64,000 nucleotides of DNA from Amycolatopsis granulosa (lineage in GTDB: Bacteria; Actinomycetota; Actinomycetes; Mycobacteriales; Pseudonocardiaceae). The position numbers and the translations under genes were made by a program. Location: the NCBI RefSeq assembly GCF_011758745.1, contig NZ_JAANOV010000001.1, forward strand, positions 2,976,001 through 3,040,000, written 5' to 3'. The notes under the pieces are model-generated. The model was not told the DNA's origin. It saw only the letters and a program-made list of their open reading frames with translations, and made no database searches. Below, one piece after another: positions 34,170 through 42,356 of the stretch (within the stretch, counting starts at the first letter, position 1; each line of letters begins with the position of its first letter).

Positions 34170-34574
34170 GTGAACACCGATACCGTCACCCAGAGCCAGT
34201 TCGTGTCACTCAACGGCTCCAGTGCTCCAGTCCTGTCTCGACTGTCGTACGTGGCGAGCGAGCCGTTTGCCGTCAACATCGCGTTCCGCACGGAGCACGG
34301 CCGCTGGGTGGAGTGGACGTTCGCGCGGGAGCTGCTCGTCACGGGGCTGCGCGAGCGCTCCGGCATCGGCGATGTGCGCGTGCGCCCGGACCTCTCGACG
34401 GACGAGGGCATCCTGATCCTCGAGATCGAGTCCCCCGACGGCTACGCCTTGGTGGAAATGGAGCGCGAGGACGTGGAGCGCTTCCTGGACGCCGCCACCG
34501 AGCTCGTTCCGGTGGGCGCGGAGAGCGACCACTTCGACGTCGACGCCTTCATCGACGAGATCACCAACGTCTGA
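34170..34574 (+). CDS. SsgA-family sporulation/cell-division regulator (SsgB-like)
   Basis: 134 residues. Family features: SRLSYVASEPFAVNIAFRTE, VEWTFARELLVTGL, VRPDLSTDEGILILEIESPD, and VEMEREDVERFLDAATELVP. SsgA-like proteins exist in morphologically complex actinomycetes; SsgB recruits FtsZ to septum sites. GTG start after GAGAGGTGGC. Expected in the cytoplasm at the division site. Followed by a long repeat field. Confidence 0.92.
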   Translation: MNTDTVTQSQFVSLNGSSAPVLSRLSYVASEPFAVNIAFRTEHGRWVEWTFARELLVTGLRERSGIGDVRVRPDLSTDEGILILEIESPDGYALVEMEREDVERFLDAATELVPVGAESDHFDVDAFIDEITNV

Positions 34575-34611
34575 CCCCGGCCGCCGCTCCACCCGCGCGC
34601 CGGCCGAGACG

Positions 34612-35047
34612 TCACGCTCAAGCACCAGTCCGGCACCCCGCCCAAGCACCAGTCCGGCACACCACACCCGAGCGCCAGCCCGCCAGGCCACGCTCAAGCG
34701 ACCGGTCCGGCACCCCGGACTCAGGCGTCGGTCCGGCACACCACACCCGAGCGCCAGCCCGCCAGGCCACGCTCAAGCGACCGGTCCGGCACCCCGGACT
34801 CAGGCGTCGGTCCGGCACACCACACCCGAGCGCCAGCCCGCCAGGCCACACTCAGGCACCAGTCCGGCACACCCCACCTGAGTGCCGGTCGGGCACGCCA
34901 CGCTCAAGCACCAGTCCGGCACCCCGCCCAAGCACCAGTCCGGCACACCACACCCGAGCGCCAGCCCGCCAGGCCACACTCAAGCACCGGTCCGGCACCC
35001 AGCCCAGGCATCGGCCCGGCATACCACACATGAGTGCCGGTTCAGCG
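34612..35047. repeat. Minisatellite-like tandem repeat field, 79-bp higher-order unit
   Basis: A ~26-bp unit of the type CTCAAGCACCAGTCCGGCAC repeats throughout, with variants. Three units form a 79-bp higher-order repeat that is nearly identical at 34689 and 34768 and returns near 34905. All frames of the region give the same low-complexity peptides (AGCRTGA-like on the minus strand), with no start or ribosome site, so it is not coding. The repeats decay toward 35047. Confidence 0.85.
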
Positions 35048-35563
35048 GATCACGTGGGCGCAGCGCCGTGGCTACTCCAGCGCTGGGCACCGGCGCGGCA
35101 CAATACGCGGCGCCGGCAGGCACGGCATCGCCGGACGGAACCCGGGCCGCCGCCACACCTGGCACTCACCCGGACCGCCCAGGATTCCGGGCGCCCGAGG
35201 CAACCCGTCCGATCGGCGCCCCGGCATCCGCCACATCGGGTGTCAGCCCGGTCGCGGCCAGAGTCCCCGACGCGAATCCTGCGTTCGCCGGGCACATCCG
35301 GCGCGATCGGCTCCCCAGCATCCACCACGAGCCACGCGCCAGCCGCCCACCAGCCGCGCCCCGAGCCGCGCGTGGGGCCTGCCCGGAGCCGCACGAGCGA
35401 CGGTGCCGCCAGCGGCTCGTGCGACGGTGCCGGACGGTGCAGCGTGTTGACGCAGGAGCGTCAGGCCCGCCGCGCCCGCGGTTCTCCGGGTGATGCGCAT
35501 GATCGCGCTCAGCTACTTCGCCGGTGCGTTCGGTCGCACCTGGGGTTACGCCTGGGTAGTACC
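35048..35563. other. Intergenic, no gene seen
   Basis: 516 bases of G+C-rich DNA with traces of the preceding repeat and scattered short GCC/GCG runs. Long open frames occur on both strands but have no ribosome site, no biased codon pattern and no family resemblance, as is common in DNA of this base composition. Confidence 0.5.
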
Positions 35564-36262
35564 TCAGTGCCCGAACGGACCGAAAGACCTCAACGTCCGG
35601 TCCAGCTGCCCGGGGCCACTCGAACGGTTCCGCGTCCATACCTCGAACAAGTGCTTGATCTGATCGTCGAGCGACTGCGCGATTGGCTTGTCGCGCGGAG
35701 TGGTGGTTTCCTCGACGGGATCGACCCGCGGTTCCGACCGGTCGGAGGTCGACGTCGTGGTGGGGGCGCCCCTCTTCCGAACCGGCGGGGTCGTGCCCGT
35801 CGTCGACGGCGGCACCGCGGTCGGCCGGGTGGTCGACGTCGGCAGCTGGGGAGCAGGGCTCGCGCTAGGAGTCGGCTGTACCGGCTCGGCGGGCCGATCC
35901 TCCGGCATGGCCCCTACCGCGACCGCCGGCGTCGGGTCCGGGTCGTCGGCGAAGCCGAACGTGTCGCCACCGACCCAGCCGACGCCCATCAGCACGACGG
36001 CGGCAGCAGCCACGATCAGGTTCCGGCGGCCCCGGCGGAGCAACCTACGCTCCTCGCCCGCCCGCGCCTGCGCGACCGTCTGCCAAGGAAACGCGAGCTC
36101 GAGCTGACCTGGCACCGCCGTCAGATCGACGACCGTCGGATGGCGGTCCCGGGACCGCTCGACCGGCTTCGGCGCGCTGGCAGCGATGATGCCCGTGCGG
36201 TCTGCCAGCTGCACGCTCCGCACGAGGTCGTTCGACCTGTCACGCAGAACTGTGCGCGCCAT
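35564..36262 (-). CDS. Single-pass membrane protein with Pro/Thr-rich external region
   Basis: 232 residues. A cytoplasmic part with TVVDLTAVPGQLELAFPWQT and a basic stretch (RRLLRRGRRN) is followed by one membrane helix (LIVAAAAVVLMGVGWVGGDT) and a long low-complexity region rich in Pro, Thr and Ser (residues ~125-200), then a short conserved-looking end (IAQSLDDQIKHLFEVW). ATG at 36260-36262 follows GGAGAG. The layout suggests a cell-wall-spanning protein; function unknown. Confidence 0.7.
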   Translation of the reverse strand: MARTVLRDRSNDLVRSVQLADRTGIIAASAPKPVERSRDRHPTVVDLTAVPGQLELAFPWQTVAQARAGEERRLLRRGRRNLIVAAAAVVLMGVGWVGGDTFGFADDPDPTPAVAVGAMPEDRPAEPVQPTPSASPAPQLPTSTTRPTAVPPSTTGTTPPVRKRGAPTTTSTSDRSEPRVDPVEETTTPRDKPIAQSLDDQIKHLFEVWTRNRSSGPGQLDRTLRSFGPFGH

Positions 36263-36473
36263 CAACACTCTCCATCGGCATGGCGTTGACCTTCCCCAGT
36301 ACTTCGCCGCTCTCGCCTGACGTCACTCGACCCCCCACAGAGTCGGCTGCGGCTGAGCCAAAAACTACCAGCGCGATGACTTCTCAGATGCCGACAGACT
36401 CTCTCTTTCCCCGATCATGGAAAAAGACAACTCCATCGGGTGACGATCAAGCAGACGATCGTGCGCTGGGTGA

Positions 36474-37172
36474 TCATCGTTCCGCCTCGAACACTCGACT
36501 TGTTGTTACTTCTCGACTTCCCACCTCACTCTCCTCGCAGGTTTCCCACGCCCAGGTGGCGATCGCGACCCGATTACGCAGGTCCAGCTTCCGCTGGATG
36601 CTCCTCAAATGCGTTTTCACCGTCCCAGCCGTGATTCCGAGTGACTGCGCGATCTCCGGGTTGGTCTTCGCCTGGGCGACGAGACGGACGATGTCCCGTT
36701 CGCGTCCCGATAACACTGTCCAACGGCGGCCGCGGCAGGGCGGTCGCCCGGACAACCGGAGCAGGCTCAGGGTCATCTGCGGGCTGACCAATGTGCCACC
36801 GGACACCGCAGCACGAACACCTTCGACCAGGAGCCGCGGCCCTGACCTTTTGAGCAGAAACCCGCAGGCGCCGTTCTGCAGTGCGGTATACGCATACTCG
36901 TCGAGATCAAACGTGGTGATCACCACTACCTTCATCGGTTCCGCCACCTCGGGCCCGGCGAGCGCACGGGTGACGGCCAGCCCGTCCCGTCGCGGCATCC
37001 GGACATCCACCAGCACCACGTCCGGCTTCAGCGTGCGGGCCTGTTGCACAGCCGACTCGCCGTCCGCGACCTCACCCACCACTTCGAAGTCGGCTTCAGC
37101 CTCCAGGATGCGCCGCAGGTTCCGCCGAACCACTTCCTGATCGTCCGCGACGAGGATCCGGACGGCTGTCAT
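36474..37172 (-). CDS. NarL/LuxR-type response regulator
   Basis: 232 residues. Receiver domain with RILVADDQEVVRRNLRRILE, phosphorylation site Asp56 (DVVLVDVRMPRRDG), Thr in VVVITTFD and Lys in GFLLKRSG; C-terminal LuxR HTH: LSGRERDIVRLVAQAKTNPE then GITAGTVKTHLRSIQRKLDL. ATG at 37170-37172 overlaps the kinase stop by 4 bp (ATGA). Output genes are unknown. Confidence 0.92.
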   Translation of the reverse strand: MTAVRILVADDQEVVRRNLRRILEAEADFEVVGEVADGESAVQQARTLKPDVVLVDVRMPRRDGLAVTRALAGPEVAEPMKVVVITTFDLDEYAYTALQNGACGFLLKRSGPRLLVEGVRAAVSGGTLVSPQMTLSLLRLSGRPPCRGRRWTVLSGRERDIVRLVAQAKTNPEIAQSLGITAGTVKTHLRSIQRKLDLRNRVAIATWAWETCEESEVGSREVTTSRVFEAER

Positions 37173-38353
37173 ACGGCGACCGGAACAACTACGTGGACCG
37201 CCCACCCGGCCGATCCCACCCGCCCCGCCCAGGACTTCCCGCCCAGGGCAGCGACCCGTTGCATCAGGGCGTCCAGTCCACTGCCACCGGCGCGCCCACG
37301 CTTGAGCAACCCCTGCCGCCGCACGCCATCGTTCACCACCCGGACGATCAGGTGACCGGCGTTTCGACGGACCTCCACCGACACCTCCCGAGCTGCCGGG
37401 GCGTGACGCCGGACGTTGGTCAACGCTTCGAGTACGACGCGATAGACCGTGGCCGCCACATCGGGGCCGACCTCCCGCGCGCGTTCGTCCAGGTTCAGCA
37501 CGACGCCGATCGACCCGAGGCCTTCGAATCGCCGTACCAGAGCCGGAAGGTCCGTAATGGCCATCGATCGGCCACCGCCCGTCGTCGCGGCCACTTCCCC
37601 TCCCGCACGCAGCCAGCACAGCGCGTTGTCAACACAGTCGAGAACGCGCACTCCGGCCTCTTCGATCCGCCGTAAGGCATGCTCCACCTCTCCGGCCGGC
37701 CGTCCCGCGAGCCGCGCGGCCTGCGCTTCCAGCACCAAGCCCGTCACCTCATGGCCGAGCCAGTCGTGCAACTCCCGGGCGAGTTGCAGGCTTTGCTCCC
37801 GCCGTGCCGCGCGGGCCGACTCTTCACGCGCTTCGTCGAGCGATCGCAGATACAGACCGATGGCGACGGCGCACGCGGCCAGCAGGCCGCAGCCGAAACT
37901 CCATGCGAGAACGGAAGCCGCCGCCGGGGACGCACGAGCCGCCGCCCCAAGCCTCAGCGGTGCCAGCACCACCGCGCTCACCAGCATTCCGGCAGCTGGC
38001 AGCACAAGTGCGATCCGAAGCCGCCGTACCGATTGGACGAGGAGACACAACAGGAACACGGTCTCCAGCAACAGCCACGCGGCCGCGCCCTCTTCGGCGC
38101 GCCCGCCGCACGCGACGGTAACCAGGACCGAGATGGCGGAAGCAGCAACGGAAGCGGCCACGATGACCAGGGGCGGCCGGCGGCGGTACAGCACTGTTCC
38201 CATCGCCGCAAGGAGAACGGACAGCGCGGACACGGTCTCGGGCGCCGAGGCCACCGGCATCGCAACCAGAACGGCGCACAGGGCCCCGAGAACCGGAACC
38301 GGCCAGCCCATGTCGAGCCCTCCGCGCCGGATGATGCCCGTGGTCGTGTTCAT
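37169..38353 (-). CDS. NarL-family sensor histidine kinase
   Basis: 394 residues. Five or six membrane helices in the first 170 residues with almost no external loop, so it probably senses membrane or intramembrane signals. HisKA_3 box LARELHDWLGHEVTGLVLEA with phosphoacceptor His196, followed by a HATPase domain (YRVVLEALTNVRRHAPAARE for the N box, GGSGLDALMQRVAALGG for the G box). ATG follows GGGGAGG. Forms a two-gene operon with the response regulator. Confidence 0.92.
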   Translation of the reverse strand: MNTTTGIIRRGGLDMGWPVPVLGALCAVLVAMPVASAPETVSALSVLLAAMGTVLYRRRPPLVIVAASVAASAISVLVTVACGGRAEEGAAAWLLLETVFLLCLLVQSVRRLRIALVLPAAGMLVSAVVLAPLRLGAAARASPAAASVLAWSFGCGLLAACAVAIGLYLRSLDEAREESARAARREQSLQLARELHDWLGHEVTGLVLEAQAARLAGRPAGEVEHALRRIEEAGVRVLDCVDNALCWLRAGGEVAATTGGGRSMAITDLPALVRRFEGLGSIGVVLNLDERAREVGPDVAATVYRVVLEALTNVRRHAPAAREVSVEVRRNAGHLIVRVVNDGVRRQGLLKRGRAGGSGLDALMQRVAALGGKSWAGRVGSAGWAVHVVVPVAV

Positions 38354-38561
38354 CGACCCTCCCCTTTTCCATGTCGGTGACGAACCGAGAATGCAGGAAA
38401 GGGCGCGCGCACGCCATCTACCAAAAGGCAGATATTCCTGGAGAATCGATCGATCGGACTAGAACACGCTTTCGATTCGTGGTGTACTGTCGTCGATGGC
38501 ACCACGGATCCAGTGCCGAACCTTCCTTGCCCCACAACGGAAATCGCAGCAAGGAGCGATC

Positions 38562-38615
38562 ATGAAGCATCTTTCGCGCACGACAAAGACCTACATCTCG
38601 CGAGCACGCGAGATG
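38562..38615 (+). other. Orphan start region overlapping palindrome at molybdoenzyme stop
   Basis: AAGGAGCGATC precedes ATG at 38562 on the plus strand (MKHLSRTTKTYISRAREMTG), a very good ribosome site, but the frame soon runs into the antisense of the molybdoenzyme gene. CATCTCGCG-AGCA-CGCGAGATG (38594-38615) is a palindrome at that gene's stop and makes ISRAREM readable on both strands. It may be the 5' remnant of a lost gene; the short product is uncertain. Confidence 0.3.
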
Positions 38616-40888
38616 ACCGGTGGCCGCGTCACCGAAATGCCTGGTGGCTCGCCCGCGAAACGCTCGATTTCGACGAGCACATGTTGCCCCGTGCATCCTT
38701 GCGACAGCTGGGACGATGGCCGATCGGCGGTCAGCACGTTGGGGTTGCCGTGGACGCACAGCGACCCCTGGGGATCAAACCAGGCGCCCGTCGGCAGTTG
38801 CACCACGCCGGGTCGGAGATCCGGGGTGAGCACGGCTCCCGCCAGGCACGCCCCGCGCTCGTTGAAGACCCGCACCAGGTCCCCATCGCCGATGCCTCGA
38901 CGCGCAGCGTCCGCGGGGTGCAGCCGGACCGCCTCACGGCCGGCGACCTTCGCCGCCTGGCTGACCGCGCCGACATCGAGCTGGCTGTGCAGGCGCGCAT
39001 GGGGCTGGTTCGCGATGAGGACCAGCGGAAAGCGGCTGGCGCGCTCGCCGCCGAGCCACTCGACGGGCTCCAGCCACACCGGGTGGCCGGGACAGTCGTC
39101 GTACCCGAACGACGCCACCCGCGCGGACGTGATTTCGATTTTTCCGCTCGGGGTCGGGAGCCGATGCGTCACAGGGTCGGCTCGGAAGTCGGCCCACAAG
39201 GTTCGATCGGACTCGTCGTTCGGCAGCTGGAACCCACCCGCCTCCCAGAAATCCGGAAAGGACGGTACATGAATTCCCTTGTGTGCCAGGTTGTCCCGCC
39301 ACGTACCGTAGAGGTGGCGAAGCCACTCGCGCGCGGTCCGGCCTTCGGTGAACGCATCCTCGATGCCCAGGCGGGCGGCTAGGCCGGCCAGGATCGCGTA
39401 GTCGTCGCGGGCTTGCGCACGCGGTTCGGCGATTCGGTGCATCGCGACGAGGTGGGTGTCACGGCGTCCAGCGCCGAAGTCCTCCCGTTCCAAAGCCGTG
39501 GTGCTGGGCAGGACTATGTCGGCATGACGCGCGGAAGAAGTCCAAAAGGGATCGTGGACAACGACGGTGTCCGGCCGGGTGAAAGCCTTCCGCAGCCGGT
39601 TGAGGTCCTGGTGGTGGTGGAAGGGATTGCCGCCCGCCCAGTAGACGAGACGGATGTCCGGGTAGGTGCGTTCCGCGCCGTCGTACTGGTAGCGCGTCCC
39701 CGGGTTCAGGAGCATGTCCGCGATCCTGGCGACGGGGATGAACTGCTTGACGGGGTTGATTCCCTGCGGAAGGTGGGGCACCCGGAAGTCCGGGCCGATG
39801 TCACCGGTGTCACCCATCGAGCCGTAGCCGTGCCCGAAGCCACCACCGGGCAAACCGATCTGGCCGAGCATGGCGGCCAGGGCGATGGCTGCCCACACCG
39901 GCTGCTCGCCGTGCTCGATGCGTTGCAGGCTCCACGTGACGGTGATGAAGGTGCGGCGTCTCGCCATACGGCGGGCGAGGTCGACGATGTGCGCCGCGGG
40001 GATGCCGGTCAGGCCGCCGGCCCAGGCGGCATCCTTCGGCACCCCGTCGTCCGATCCGAGGAGGTAACGCTCGAACTGTGCGTAGCCAGTGCAGTAGCGG
40101 TCGAGGAAGTGCCGGTCGTGCAGCCCTTCCGTGACGAGGGTGTGGGCGAGCGCGAGCATGAGTGCTGTATCGGTCGCGGGGCGGATGGGGTACCACTGCG
40201 CATCGAGTTGCCCGGGGAGGTCCGCGCGGAGCGGGCTGACGAGAGCGACCTCGACGTTCCGCTCGGCCAGCTGGGCGAGGAAACCCGGGGTGTGGTGCCG
40301 GGTGACCCCGCCGGGGGTGACGAAGACGTTCTTCTCGGGGACGCCACCGAAGGCCACGAGGAGTTCGGTGTTCGCCACGATCGTCGGCCAGCTGGACCCG
40401 TTGCGCAGAACGTCGTCGGCACTGCCGACGATGTGCGGAAGCACCACCGCACTGGTGCCTGTGCTGTAGGTGTTGCGGGAGGAGGTGAACCCCCCGAAGG
40501 CATTGAGGAAGCGATGGAGCTGGCTCTGGGCGTGGTGGAACCGCCCTGCGCTCGACCAGCCGTAGGAGCCGCCGTAGATCGCCTCGTTGCCGTGTTCGGT
40601 CCGCACCCGCAGGAGCTCGGCCGCAAGGAGGTCGAGGGCGTGGTCCCAGCCGACCTCGACGAACTCGTCCTCCCCGCGCCTGGGGTCGGGGCCAGGGCCG
40701 CGCTCCAGCCAGCCGCGCCTGATGGCGGGCGCCGCGACCCGCGTGGGATCGGTCAGGGCGCTGGGGAGGTTGCCGAGCAACGGTGAGGGTGCGGGATCCG
40801 CGGGGTGCGGGACGACCTCGAGATTCCCGTCCTCGTCCGGGGCCGCGGAGAAGGCTCCCCAGTGCGAGGTGCTCGGACGCAGGCGCAT
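38591..40888 (-). CDS. BisC/TorA-like molybdopterin oxidoreductase
   Basis: 765 residues, single-subunit DMSO-reductase family without an N-terminal 4Fe-4S motif. The N-terminus is RPSTSHWGAFSAA, as in biotin sulfoxide reductase. IYGGSYGWSSAGRFHHAQSQ is the place of the Mo-ligand Ser, FGGVPEKNVFVTPGGVTRHH and LVYWAGGNPFHHHQDLNRLR are cofactor segments, and a C-terminal MGD-binding domain starts near RFPLVLIANQPHARLHSQLD. No Tat signal is seen, so it should work in the cytoplasm, probably reducing S- or N-oxides. ATG at 40886-40888. Divergent from the NCS1 permease. Confidence 0.9.
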   Translation of the reverse strand: MRLRPSTSHWGAFSAAPDEDGNLEVVPHPADPAPSPLLGNLPSALTDPTRVAAPAIRRGWLERGPGPDPRRGEDEFVEVGWDHALDLLAAELLRVRTEHGNEAIYGGSYGWSSAGRFHHAQSQLHRFLNAFGGFTSSRNTYSTGTSAVVLPHIVGSADDVLRNGSSWPTIVANTELLVAFGGVPEKNVFVTPGGVTRHHTPGFLAQLAERNVEVALVSPLRADLPGQLDAQWYPIRPATDTALMLALAHTLVTEGLHDRHFLDRYCTGYAQFERYLLGSDDGVPKDAAWAGGLTGIPAAHIVDLARRMARRRTFITVTWSLQRIEHGEQPVWAAIALAAMLGQIGLPGGGFGHGYGSMGDTGDIGPDFRVPHLPQGINPVKQFIPVARIADMLLNPGTRYQYDGAERTYPDIRLVYWAGGNPFHHHQDLNRLRKAFTRPDTVVVHDPFWTSSARHADIVLPSTTALEREDFGAGRRDTHLVAMHRIAEPRAQARDDYAILAGLAARLGIEDAFTEGRTAREWLRHLYGTWRDNLAHKGIHVPSFPDFWEAGGFQLPNDESDRTLWADFRADPVTHRLPTPSGKIEITSARVASFGYDDCPGHPVWLEPVEWLGGERASRFPLVLIANQPHARLHSQLDVGAVSQAAKVAGREAVRLHPADAARRGIGDGDLVRVFNERGACLAGAVLTPDLRPGVVQLPTGAWFDPQGSLCVHGNPNVLTADRPSSQLSQGCTGQHVLVEIERFAGEPPGISVTRPPVISRAREM

Positions 40889-40937
40889 ACGTCTACAACT
40901 ACCAGGAAGGGGTGGTGACTGACCGTGCTGTGAGACC

Positions 40938-42356
40938 GTGAAGCGTATGGACAGGACAGGGTTGACCGCGGACGTGTTCGGCGGGCGGATGCCGACCAGG
41001 TCCGGCGATCTCGTGCTCGAATCCCACGGGATCATGCCGGTGCCGGCCGGGAACCGATTCGGACGGCCGGTGCGCCTGCTCACGGTGTTCTTCGCCCCCA
41101 ACCTCACGATGACCGCTGTGTTCTCGGGCGCCCTCGGCGGCGCGCTCGGGCTCGGGTTCGGAACCGGACTGGTGGCGTTGCTGCTGGGCACGGTCATCGG
41201 CGCCGTACCGGTCGCCTACCTCGCGACGTGGGGACCGGTGACCGGGACGGCGCAGCTGCCGATGGCGAGGTTGCCGTTCCGCCGGACCGTGGCGCTGCCC
41301 GGCCTCGTGCAGTGGTTCAACTCGATCGCGTGGGACGCGCTGGTCGGGCTGTTCGGCGGCGAGGCGCTCGCCCAGCTGAGCGGCATGCCGTTCTGGCTCG
41401 CGGTGGCGGTCATCCTGCTGCTGCAGTGTGCCGTGGGCGTCCTCGGGTACGAGGTGATCCACCGGGTGCAGGCCGTGATGACGGCGGTGACCGCGGTGTT
41501 CTTCGTGGTCCTGACGGTGAAGCTGGTCGGCGGCCATCCGGTCGTGACCTCCGACTCGGTGTCCGGCGGCGACCTCGCCGGGGCGTTTGTCCTGTTCAGC
41601 ACCATCGCCTTGAGCCTGTCGATCTCGTGGGCGAGCTACGCGTCGGACTTCAGCCGGTACCTGCCGTCGACGACGTCGCGTCCGCAGGCGTTCGTGTACA
41701 CGCTGCTCGGGCTCACCCTGTCCTTCGGATGGGGTGAGGCAATCGGGCTCGCGGCCGGGGCAATGATCAGCAGCCAGACCACGGAAGGGATCAGCACCCT
41801 GCTCGGTGGTGGGGTGCTGGGCACGGTCGCACTGGTCGTGATTGCGCTGACCGCGATCTCGTCGAACGCCATGAACGACTACAGCGGCTCGCTCGCGCTG
41901 CAGACGATCGGCGTGCGGCTGCGGCGACCGGTGTCGGCCGTTGTGGTGACCGTGATCGCGTTCGCGCTGATCATGTGGATGCACGGCGGCGACCTGGCGT
42001 CGAAGTTCGAGGACGTGCTGCTGGTGATCGGTTACTGGATCCCGCCGTTCGTCGGGGTCGTCGTCCTGGACTGGTGGAGCCGGACGCGGCGGGGCAGGCG
42101 GTTCGACGTGCTGACGGAAGCGGCTGCGACGCAGCCGGGGTGGCCGGCCCTGGTCGCGTTCCTGCTCGGGTGCGCGTCGGTCGTGCCGTTCATGAACACC
42201 AGTGTGTTCACGGGGCCGGTAGCGGCCGCCGCCCATGGCGCGGATCTGGCGTACTACGTGGGGCTGGTGGTGTCCGGGACGGCGTACGCGCTGCTCAGGC
42301 TGGTGCCGGCCGCACGAGGCAACCAGCCGGAGCGGCACGCGGACACCTCGGCCTAG
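40938..42356 (+). CDS. NCS1-family nucleobase/cytosine permease
   Basis: 472 residues, about 12 membrane helices. NCS1 features: ESHGIMPVPAGNRFGRPVRL before helix 1, FFAPNLTMTAVFSGALGGAL, SISWASYASDFSRYLP and ISSNAMNDYSGSLALQTIGV. Imports cytosine, purines, allantoin or thiamin-like compounds with a cation. GTG at 40938 or ATG at 40947 can start it. The divergent molybdoenzyme may act on the imported compound; this is inference. Its stop overlaps the convergent fusion gene by 4 bp. Confidence 0.9.
   Translation: MKRMDRTGLTADVFGGRMPTRSGDLVLESHGIMPVPAGNRFGRPVRLLTVFFAPNLTMTAVFSGALGGALGLGFGTGLVALLLGTVIGAVPVAYLATWGPVTGTAQLPMARLPFRRTVALPGLVQWFNSIAWDALVGLFGGEALAQLSGMPFWLAVAVILLLQCAVGVLGYEVIHRVQAVMTAVTAVFFVVLTVKLVGGHPVVTSDSVSGGDLAGAFVLFSTIALSLSISWASYASDFSRYLPSTTSRPQAFVYTLLGLTLSFGWGEAIGLAAGAMISSQTTEGISTLLGGGVLGTVALVVIALTAISSNAMNDYSGSLALQTIGVRLRRPVSAVVVTVIAFALIMWMHGGDLASKFEDVLLVIGYWIPPFVGVVVLDWWSRTRRGRRFDVLTEAAATQPGWPALVAFLLGCASVVPFMNTSVFTGPVAAAAHGADLAYYVGLVVSGTAYALLRLVPAARGNQPERHADTSA

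Noticed and set aside
34612-35047. Possible CRISPR array
   Set aside because: The units run into each other without unique spacers, vary in sequence and length, and no cas gene is near; it is a minisatellite.
34067-36289. 740-codon plus-strand frame
   Set aside because: Crosses the SsgA-like gene, the repeat field and the antisense of the membrane protein; repetitive peptide with no start signal.
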